From Bacteroidota bacterium (GTDB lineage Bacteria; Bacteroidota; Bacteroidia; Flavobacteriales; Flavobacteriaceae): a stretch of 12,536 bases of DNA. The translations under genes and the position numbers were made by a program. The stretch lies in assembly GCA_023386255.1 (NCBI GenBank), contig JAEWKB010000208.1, positions 1-12,536 on the forward strand, in the 5' to 3' direction. Below the pieces are notes generated by a model. The model saw only the letters and a list, made by a program, of their open reading frames with translations, was not told where the DNA came from and searched no databases. Of this stretch, positions 6,859-12,536 are shown piece by piece. Each line of letters begins with the position of its first letter. Position 1 is the first letter of the stretch.

Positions 6859-8883
6859 CTATTCAATTTTAGAGAATCCCTTTTCAGCAGTAGCATGGAA
6901 AGGGATTTTTTGTTTTCTGCATGTGGTGGCCCAGCGTGCAGTGTAGGATTTGTAATTAGTGGCGTCGGCAATAACCTGTTTAGGCTGCAGCTCGCTCAGC
7001 ACTCTGTCCATGTTCACTTTTGGAGATTGCGTAATTACCAGAACGTCAGGTTTAACTAACCTGTCATAAACGCCGAGGCTGTCCAGTATCATTATCTTTT
7101 TATTCTTAAACCACAGCAGGTTGTTTAATGGCTTAAAGTTGATCTTCTGGTTAAAGTTACCTTTGTTATAGGCTGCCAGATTTTTATCATTTATGTTTAA
7201 ACTATCACTTGTGTAGGCGGTTATCTTATTGTTATCCTTAATTGTTATTAATGTGTTTTTCCAATTATTAAAAATTACCAGCTCATCTGTTTTTTCGGCT
7301 TTAACGGATGTTGCAATATAAGCAGCCTGAAATAAGATTACCGCGCCTAATAATGCTGCACTACGGTAAAAACTCTTTTTATACATCCACAACACAAAAA
7401 ATATTATAACTGTATAAAGTATTACATTAAGAGCCATTGTAAAGGGAATATCTTTTATCACCAGTTTGTCAAAAGAAGCTATCCAAGCAATAAACATATT
7501 CATGCCTTTTATCAACATGCCTAACACTTTGCCAATTAAAACAGCCGCATCAGCCCAAATGAAGTTTAGTGCCAGTACAATGATACCTACAATCAATATT
7601 AAGGTTGATAAAGGCACTACCACCACATTAGCCAGCAGGAACAGTAGCGGGAACTGGTTAAAGTAATATAAACTTAGCGGGAGGACCCCAATTTGTGCTA
7701 CAAGCGATATAAGGGCTGTGTCAGCAATATAATTTATTAGTTTATATCTTGATACCTTTATCTTCTTGTAAAGCGGCTGCAGCCACACAATAGCAAAAAC
7801 AGCGGCATAACTTAGCTGAAAGCCTACATCAAATAAAAACATCGGCTTTACCAGCAGCAGGAAAAGCATTGAAACAGCTATGGAATTATAAATGTTAGCA
7901 TTCCTGTTGAAAAATAAGCCAATACTGACAAAACTAAACATTACCACAGAACGGACTACTGATGCAGATAATCCGGATATAAAAGCAAACAGCCATAGGA
8001 AAGCAAGCACTAAAAGCAACTGGAGCAATTTACCTTTCCTGTTAAAGCGGTTTAACGGTTTTAACAGTATAGTAAGTATATAAAACAGTACTGCAATATG
8101 CAAACCTGAAATAGCCAGGATATGTATAACACCCGTGTTAGAATAATTGGCAATCGTTTCGGCATCCATATCCTGCCGCTGGCCTAGCAGTAATGCTTTA
8201 ATAACATTCAGTGTTACAGGATCATATTCATGTATGCCAAAGCTGTCTATTAATAAATTGCGGAGGTTTTCCAGGTGGTAGTCCGGGTTGTGATTTTGAC
8301 CCAATAGGATGTAATTATCTTTCAGTTTTACCTGATGGAATACATTTTGCCCTTCCATGTATTTTGAATAATCAAACTGGTAGGGGTTGAGGGACTTTGA
8401 AATCGGCTTTAAATCATCTGCAATTATAAGCTGGTCACCTGCATGAAGAGTGGTGCGGACAGAGTCATGAGGCACAGTAATAAGAAGTTTTCCTGATGCA
8501 GGATAATTATCTACAGCAGTTATATTAAAATAATACTTTTCAGCAAATTGATTGGGCTTTAGCCTTTCAGAAACAGCACCCTTAATTGCAGGTATTTGAT
8601 TTCCTTTTATAAAATGGCTGTAATGAGAACTTTGATGGGGAGCATAGTGGATGGTATAGCTGCAAAGTCCTGCGACAAGAGATAGCAACCAGGTGCAGCC
8701 GCCAAAATAGGGTTTTTGTACCAGGTTTTTACCGGAGCGAAAAAAGCTGAAGGTTAATGCTATAGCCGCTATTATATAAGCAGTGTAAAGTGCCCATGGC
8801 GCAGGATGCAGATAATGCCCTGCGGCAATGCCTGTACCAAAAAAAACAGTAATGCTGATTATAGGGTACTTCGATATCTTCAT
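6859..8883 (-). CDS. comEC: ComEC/Rec2-family DNA-uptake channel protein
   Basis: This 674-residue integral membrane protein has two or more N-terminal membrane segments, a soluble OB-like N-terminal domain (about residues 70-200), then the competence domain. That domain carries ALLLGQRQDM and the hallmark HILAISGLHIA (residues 254-264) before a long multi-helix membrane region to about residue 525. ComEC carries single-stranded DNA across the inner membrane in natural transformation. The C-terminal part (about 533-674) sits where many ComEC proteins have a metallo-beta-lactamase-like nuclease domain. Here it is only about 140 residues and shows no HxHxDH or SHHG metal-binding motif, so nuclease activity is not expected. 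It lies 51 bp downstream of the C40 peptidase gene with no -7 box between, suggesting cotranscription. Its stop is 3 bp from the convergent thioredoxin gene. Confidence 0.92.
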   Translation of the reverse strand: MKISKYPIISITVFFGTGIAAGHYLHPAPWALYTAYIIAAIALTFSFFRSGKNLVQKPYFGGCTWLLSLVAGLCSYTIHYAPHQSSHYSHFIKGNQIPAIKGAVSERLKPNQFAEKYYFNITAVDNYPASGKLLITVPHDSVRTTLHAGDQLIIADDLKPISKSLNPYQFDYSKYMEGQNVFHQVKLKDNYILLGQNHNPDYHLENLRNLLIDSFGIHEYDPVTLNVIKALLLGQRQDMDAETIANYSNTGVIHILAISGLHIAVLFYILTILLKPLNRFNRKGKLLQLLLVLAFLWLFAFISGLSASVVRSVVMFSFVSIGLFFNRNANIYNSIAVSMLFLLLVKPMFLFDVGFQLSYAAVFAIVWLQPLYKKIKVSRYKLINYIADTALISLVAQIGVLPLSLYYFNQFPLLFLLANVVVVPLSTLILIVGIIVLALNFIWADAAVLIGKVLGMLIKGMNMFIAWIASFDKLVIKDIPFTMALNVILYTVIIFFVLWMYKKSFYRSAALLGAVILFQAAYIATSVKAEKTDELVIFNNWKNTLITIKDNNKITAYTSDSLNINDKNLAAYNKGNFNQKINFKPLNNLLWFKNKKIMILDSLGVYDRLVKPDVLVITQSPKVNMDRVLSELQPKQVIADATNYKSYTARWATTCRKQKIPFHATAEKGFSKIE
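6871..6916 (+). terminator. Rho-independent terminator of the DPP-IV/POT/thioredoxin operon, inside comEC
   Basis: AATCCCTTT (6875-6883) and AAAGGGATT (6899-6907) form a perfect 9-bp stem with a 15-nt loop. The stem can be extended outward by A-U and G-U pairs to 6871-6911. On the plus strand the 3' arm runs into a T-rich tract (6906-6916). On the minus strand no T tract follows the hairpin, so it should work only for plus-strand transcripts. It starts about 20 bp after the thioredoxin stop and lies wholly within the last codons of comEC on the other strand. Confidence 0.8.
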
Positions 8884-8934
8884 AAAAATTCAGAAAACAG
8901 AAGTACCATGAAGTTGAGGTAAAGTAAAGGGGGA

Positions 8935-9666
8935 TTAATTTCCTACAACCCTGTTTGCCTGTACAAAAGTTCTTTTGTGGTAAGCTTCGTTCATGGATGA
9001 AACAATAACACCGCTGCTGCTTGAGGCGTGGATAAATTTCACTTCACCTTCTTCAGTTACTTCAGTAACAAGGCCTACGTGATTTATTACGCTTCTCCTG
9101 GGGTTGTTCTTAAAGAAAAGAAGGTCGCCTTTTTTAACTTCAGCAAGTGGAATTTCAACACCTTGTTTCGCCATTTCATGCGAGCTGCGAGGTAAAGAAA
9201 GGTCAAAAATCCTGAAAACTGCCGTTACCATGCCGGAGCAATCCATACCTGCGGTAGTAGTGCCTCCGCCCCTGTAGCGTACGCCCTCAAACTGCATAGC
9301 ATTGTTTACAAGTTGTTCTGCAAGGTAATTATCGGTAGAAGGTGTAATATCATCGTCACCTGAATCCAGTAGTATACTCTTCTTTTTTGAAGGAGCCTCA
9401 AGTTTACTCGGGCCGCCCCTACGAATTTCCTTAACGGGTTCGTAAGCTATAACAGGGCTGCTTCCAAGAAGAGAAGCCATGTCACTATCGGTTACGGTTA
9501 AAGGTTTATCGTTTGACGTTGCACGGGCTTGTGCAGGTTGCGAAGGTTTTTCAGTATAATTATATGTCCCCTTTTTTTGAGCCTCCTTTTTTGAGGTTAC
9601 TATTTGTGCCGATGCGCCTAGCGTCATCATTAACATTAAAAGGGTAAGGGCCTGGATTCTTTTCAA
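8935..9666 (-). CDS. Secreted NlpC/P60 (C40) cell-wall endopeptidase
   Basis: This 243-residue protein has a signal peptide (residues 1-20, cleavage probably at ASA|Q). A low-complexity, polar linker of roughly 100 residues follows, and then a C-terminal NlpC/P60 domain (about 115-240). The catalytic residues are visible: C143 in MDCSGM, H196 in NHVG and H213 in IHASSS, with the family's GDLLFF segment between. Such enzymes cut peptide stems of peptidoglycan, usually between D-glutamate and the diamino acid, in the periplasm. The linker contains no recognisable SH3 or LysM repeat, so how it is positioned on the wall is unclear. It has its own candidate -7 box in the 73-bp gap after lpxB and probably also drives comEC downstream. 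Substrate specificity is inferred from the family. Confidence 0.92.
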   Translation of the reverse strand: MKRIQALTLLMLMMTLGASAQIVTSKKEAQKKGTYNYTEKPSQPAQARATSNDKPLTVTDSDMASLLGSSPVIAYEPVKEIRRGGPSKLEAPSKKKSILLDSGDDDITPSTDNYLAEQLVNNAMQFEGVRYRGGGTTTAGMDCSGMVTAVFRIFDLSLPRSSHEMAKQGVEIPLAEVKKGDLLFFKNNPRRSVINHVGLVTEVTEEGEVKFIHASSSSGVIVSSMNEAYHKRTFVQANRVVGN

Positions 9667-9701
9667 AACTTTTATTTTATCAAATTCACAATCGGTTTTT
9701 G

Positions 9702-9709
9702 CAAATATA
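9702..9709 (-). promoter_or_regulatory. Candidate -7 promoter element of the C40 peptidase gene
   Basis: Minus-strand TATATTTG is an exact match to TAnnTTTG, 35 bp before the ATG of the C40 peptidase gene and just after the lpxB stop. No TTG is seen at the expected -33 position, and the surroundings are very AT-rich, so a chance match is possible. Confidence 0.4.
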
Positions 9710-9739
9710 GAAAAATAAAATTAATATAAATTTAAGAAA

Positions 9740-10852
9740 CTATGTTAAATGTTTGATAATGAGGTTTGCGGTTTTAAAACTTGCGCCTTCTCCGCCTAAT
9801 TTTTTTTCCAGCAAATCATACTGTTTCAGAAGGTTTAGGCGGTATTCAGGAGTTAAAATTTTTTGGAGTTCTATTCTTATATTTTTTTTATTGCACTCAT
9901 CCTGTATCAATTCTTTAACAACTTCTTTATCCATGATCAGATTTACCAGTGAAATGTATTTAAGCGTTATTATCCGCCTTGCAATCTGGTAAGAAATCCA
10001 GCTGCCTTTATAGCAAACTACTTCAGGAACTTTAAAAAGTGCCGTCTCAAGTGTAGCAGTGCCAGATGTTACCAATGCTGAATGCGCAACACTTAATAAA
10101 TCATAGGTTTTATTGGAAATAAACCTGATATTCCTGCCGTTTAAAAACTGCTCATAAAATGAATATTCCTGGGCGGGGGCGCCTGCTATGACAAACTGAT
10201 AGTCCGGAAAATCATCCGTTACAGACAGCATCACCTCCAGCATTTTAGATATTTCCTGCTTGCGGCTGCCGGGCAATAGTGCAATAACAGGGCGTTCATC
10301 AAGCGCATGTTCTTTTTTAAATGCTTCAGCATCGGTAGGTTTGCGGTTATGTATGGCATCAATAAGCGGATGGCCTACAAATTCTACCTTAAAATCATGT
10401 TTGTTTTCATAAAAATCTTTTTCAAAGGGGAGGATAATGTACATTTTGTCAACATCACGCCGTATTGATTTAATCCGGTTTTCCTTCCACGCCCATATTT
10501 GCGGAGAGATGTAATAGTGTGTCTGGTATCCTTCAGTTTTAGCCCACTTTGCAATTCGCATATTAAAGCCAGGGTAATCAATAAAAATTATAGCATCAGG
10601 ATTAAAAGCTTTGATATCTTCTTTGCAGAATTTAATATTATTAAGGATTGTTCTCAGGTTCTGTACTACCTCTATAAACCCCATAAATGCCAGGTCCCGG
10701 TAATGCTTAACCAGTGTCCCGCCCGCCTGTTGCATCAGGTCTCCGCCCCAAAACCTTATATTTGCCTCAGGGTCCTGCTTATATAGTTCTTTCATCAGGT
10801 TAGATCCGTGAAGATCACCTGATGCTTCTCCGGCTATAATGTAATATTTCAT
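9740..10852 (-). CDS. lpxB: Lipid-A-disaccharide synthase
   Basis: This 370-residue GT19-family glycosyltransferase has the usual LpxB length and architecture. The N-terminal motif GEASGDLHG occupies residues 8-16. Further conserved parts are FIDYPGFN, YYISPQIWAW, VGHPLID and the nucleotide-binding LPGSRKQEI (193-201). The SGTATLE segment in the C-terminal half is also typical. It transfers 2,3-diacyl-glucosamine-1-phosphate from UDP onto lipid X to make the disaccharide of lipid A, acting at the cytoplasmic face of the inner membrane. The start at 10852 gives the standard MKYYIIAGEASGD opening directly. It is the first gene of the minus-strand group and is divergent from prc. It confirms a Gram-negative, lipid-A-making organism. 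No missing motif or truncation is seen. Confidence 0.97.
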   Translation of the reverse strand: MKYYIIAGEASGDLHGSNLMKELYKQDPEANIRFWGGDLMQQAGGTLVKHYRDLAFMGFIEVVQNLRTILNNIKFCKEDIKAFNPDAIIFIDYPGFNMRIAKWAKTEGYQTHYYISPQIWAWKENRIKSIRRDVDKMYIILPFEKDFYENKHDFKVEFVGHPLIDAIHNRKPTDAEAFKKEHALDERPVIALLPGSRKQEISKMLEVMLSVTDDFPDYQFVIAGAPAQEYSFYEQFLNGRNIRFISNKTYDLLSVAHSALVTSGTATLETALFKVPEVVCYKGSWISYQIARRIITLKYISLVNLIMDKEVVKELIQDECNKKNIRIELQKILTPEYRLNLLKQYDLLEKKLGGEGASFKTANLIIKHLT

Positions 10853-10870
10853 GAGCTTTCTTTAGTAAGC

Positions 10871-10878
10871 CAAAAGTA
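10871..10878 (-). promoter_or_regulatory. Candidate -7 promoter element of lpxB
   Basis: Minus-strand TACTTTTG is an exact match to TAnnTTTG. It ends 18 bp before the lpxB ATG, which would leave a short leader of about 12 nt. No TTG is found at the usual upstream distance. The 18-bp palindrome at 10917-10934 lies about 40 bp upstream of it. Confidence 0.35.
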
Positions 10879-10916
10879 GTTATTTATTACTTGTTTTGAA
10901 AAACAGGTAAGAGCTG

Positions 10917-10934
10917 TAACTTTTGTAAAAGTTA
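10917..10934. repeat. 18-bp near-perfect palindrome between lpxB and prc
   Basis: TAACTTTTGTAAAAGTTA has two 8-bp arms around a central GT. It lies between divergent genes, upstream of candidate -7 boxes on both sides. No poly-T tract follows on either strand, and both flanking genes start rather than end here, so it resembles an operator for a dimeric regulator more than a terminator. The regulator is unknown. Confidence 0.5.
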
Positions 10935-10985
10935 TTGTACCAATTGTGTGCAAACAGTATGGCAAATTAAAAATAACTATTGTAC
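10933..10985 (+). repeat. Direct repeat of TATTGTAC upstream of prc
   Basis: The octamer TATTGTAC occurs at 10933-10940 and again at 10978-10985, a start-to-start distance of 45 bp. The first copy overlaps the right end of the 18-bp palindrome. The second ends 3 bp before the prc -7 box. The spacing and position suggest paired binding sites, but an octamer in AT-rich DNA can recur by chance. Confidence 0.3.
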
Positions 10986-10988
10986 ATT

Positions 10989-10996
10989 TACGTTTG
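10989..10996 (+). promoter_or_regulatory. Candidate -7 promoter element of prc
   Basis: TACGTTTG is an exact match to TAnnTTTG. Transcription would start near 11003, giving a leader of roughly 60-80 nt depending on which ATG is used. No TTG is present at the normal -33 spacing; the nearest ones lie too close (10980-10982) or too far (10944-10946). Confidence 0.4.
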
Positions 10997-11064
10997 CTAA
11001 ATAGAGGATGCCCGGCAATTACATGCATTTAAGTTTGGCATACTTTTTTCTATACAGAATTTAA

Positions 11065-12536
11065 ATGAATGCTATTTTGAACTTTATGAAAAGAAACTAT
11101 AAAATCATAGCAATTGTTGCTGTACTTGCAGTAGCACTATGGAGTTTTGTGCCTACAAGAAAACAGGCTGACCCGGAAAAAGATAAACTTCTTCTTGAGC
11201 TTTTAACGTTCGTAATAGAAAAGGGCCATTATGACCCTGCAAAAATAGATGATAATTTTTCTAAAGGGGTTTATAAAAGTTATCTTGAGGGTATAGACCC
11301 GTCTAAGCGCTTTTTTATACAGTCAGATATTGACCAATTTGCTAAATATGAGATGCAGATTGATGATATGATCAATAATCGCGACCTTACTTTCTTCAAC
11401 CTTACGCATGAGAGGCTGATTGAAAGGATTAAGGAGGCCGAAGGTTTTTACAAAGACATTCTTTCAAAACCTTTTGACTTTACGGCTGACGAGCAGTTTA
11501 ACGTGGATTATGAAAAGCAGCCTTTTTCTAAAAACAATGCTGAACTTAAAAAACGCTGGGAAAAACAGCTGAAGCTTTCTGTGCTTTCCTCTATAACAGA
11601 CAAACAAAAGCTTGAAGAAGATAAAAAGAAAAAAGATGCTTCCTATAAAGTAAAAACTTTTGCCGAACTTGAAAAAGAATCGCGTGAGTCTACCTTGTCT
11701 TCACTTGACCAGTACTTTGATTTTATTGATGACCTTACCCGCGATGAATGGTTCAGCATTTATATAAATTCTATTGCTGAACGTTTTGACCCGCATACAT
11801 TTTATTTTGCTCCCGAAGAAAAAGAAAAGTTTGATACCACAATGAGGGGGTCACTTGAAGGTATTGGGGCAAGGCTGGGTAAAAAAGGTGATTATGTAGA
11901 AATTTCTGAACTTATACCGGGCGGGCCGGCCTGGAGAGGCAAAGAACTGGAACAGGGCGATGTAATTATGAAAGTTGCCCAGGGGTCTGATGAAGCTGTA
12001 GATATTGCCGGCCTTCGTCTTGATGATGTTGTTAAAAAAATTAAAGGCCCTAAAGGTACTGAAGTAAGGCTTACAGTAAAAAAAGTTGATGGTACCATTA
12101 AGGTAATACCAATTGTAAGGGAAGTGGTAGAGCTGGAAGAAACTTATGCTAAGTCCAGCGTTGTTAACAAGAACGGGAAGCTATATGGGGTTATAAACCT
12201 CCCTAAATTCTATATAGATTTTGAGAACCAGGATAACCGGGATGCCGCTAAAGATGTTGCTGCGGAGATTGAAAAATTAAAAGCGCAGGGCGTTCAGGGT
12301 ATCGTATTGGATTTACGCGATAATGGCGGTGGTTCACTGAAAACCGTAGTTGATATTGTGGGATTGTTTATACCGCAGGGGCCTGTAGTGCAGGTAAAAT
12401 CTACAGGAAGAAAGAAAGAAGTGCTTTCTGACAATGACCCGCGTGTACAATGGGATGGCCCGCTGGTAGTGCTGGTTAACAATTTCTCTGCTTCGGCTTC
12501 CGAAATTTTTGCCGCTGCAATACAGGACTATAACAG
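11065..12536 (+). CDS. prc: Carboxy-terminal processing protease, S41 family (partial, C-terminus cut)
   Basis: The reading frame runs to the window edge (490 full codons from ATG 11065). A second in-frame ATG at 11086 gives a more typical N-terminus, MKRNYKIIAIVAV, with one hydrophobic signal or anchor segment, and is perhaps the true start. The N-terminal helical domain of Tsp/Prc proteases follows, including a lysine-rich stretch LEEDKKKKDASYK. Next is a PDZ domain (about residues 262-350, with GIGARL near 266 and GGPAWRG after it), then the peptidase core with LDLRDNGGGS (416-424) and the nucleophile motif SASASE (475-480). The catalytic lysine should lie some 25 residues on, beyond the window. 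Such enzymes degrade or trim periplasmic proteins from their C-termini. The gene is divergent from lpxB. Residue numbers use the 11065 start. Confidence 0.93.
   Translation, partial: MNAILNFMKRNYKIIAIVAVLAVALWSFVPTRKQADPEKDKLLLELLTFVIEKGHYDPAKIDDNFSKGVYKSYLEGIDPSKRFFIQSDIDQFAKYEMQIDDMINNRDLTFFNLTHERLIERIKEAEGFYKDILSKPFDFTADEQFNVDYEKQPFSKNNAELKKRWEKQLKLSVLSSITDKQKLEEDKKKKDASYKVKTFAELEKESRESTLSSLDQYFDFIDDLTRDEWFSIYINSIAERFDPHTFYFAPEEKEKFDTTMRGSLEGIGARLGKKGDYVEISELIPGGPAWRGKELEQGDVIMKVAQGSDEAVDIAGLRLDDVVKKIKGPKGTEVRLTVKKVDGTIKVIPIVREVVELEETYAKSSVVNKNGKLYGVINLPKFYIDFENQDNRDAAKDVAAEIEKLKAQGVQGIVLDLRDNGGGSLKTVVDIVGLFIPQGPVVQVKSTGRKKEVLSDNDPRVQWDGPLVVLVNNFSASASEIFAAAIQDYN

Noticed and set aside
10499..10786. 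Plus-strand open frame opposite lpxB
   Set aside because: It is antisense to well conserved LpxB sequence; composition and length fit a chance open frame.
11613..11658. Lysine-rich stretch in the prc N-terminal region suspected as a frameshift or repeat expansion
   Set aside because: The frame stays open and continues into normal PDZ and peptidase sequence. Charged helical stretches are usual in the N-terminal domain of Tsp/Prc proteases.
1..12536. Search for mobile elements, CRISPR arrays, tRNA or rRNA genes, riboswitches and defence systems
   Set aside because: No transposase-like protein, regularly spaced repeats, cloverleaf-like RNA gene or recognisable riboswitch core was seen. The window is almost filled with recognised genes in good reading frames.

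Overview
The window reads as a chromosomal segment of a Bacteroidota bacterium, most probably a Flavobacteriaceae (Flavobacterium-like) species. The evidence is AT-leaning sequence, no Shine-Dalgarno sites at the starts inspected, several intergenic matches to the Bacteroidota -7 element TAnnTTTG, three signal peptides ending in an A-x-A|Q pattern, and flavobacterial-type proteins (class II HMG-CoA reductase, DPP-IV followed by POT transporters, LpxB, a Prc-type S41 protease). This placement is an inference from protein character; no rRNA or other marker gene is present.

Layout. Bases 1-599 (minus) hold the N-terminal part of a class II HMG-CoA reductase, cut by the window edge. After a 173-bp divergent intergenic region comes a plus-strand cluster (773-6855): a secreted dipeptidyl-peptidase IV, two tandem proton-coupled oligopeptide transporters (POT/PTR2) and an exported thioredoxin-fold protein. 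DPP-IV stop and first POT start overlap (TAATG), the second POT follows after 25 bp and the thioredoxin gene after 47 bp, so this looks like one transcription unit. DPP-IV would release dipeptides in the periplasm and the POT proteins would bring them in.

This cluster meets, with only 3 bp between stop codons, a minus-strand group: comEC (6859-8883), a secreted NlpC/P60 (C40) endopeptidase (8935-9666) and lpxB (9740-10852). A rho-independent terminator for the plus-strand operon lies inside the antisense end of comEC. lpxB is divergent from a plus-strand carboxy-terminal processing protease (Prc, S41), which runs off the right end just after its SASASE active-site motif. The 212-bp lpxB/prc region contains an 18-bp near-perfect palindrome, a repeated octamer and candidate promoters facing both ways.

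Overall this is ordinary core-type and nutrient-scavenging gene content. I see no mobile element, CRISPR array, tRNA/rRNA, phage or defence system. The points most worth a second look are the terminator hidden in comEC, the ComEC C-terminal domain without metal ligands, the two divergent intergenic regions with inverted repeats, and the diverged tandem transporter pair.
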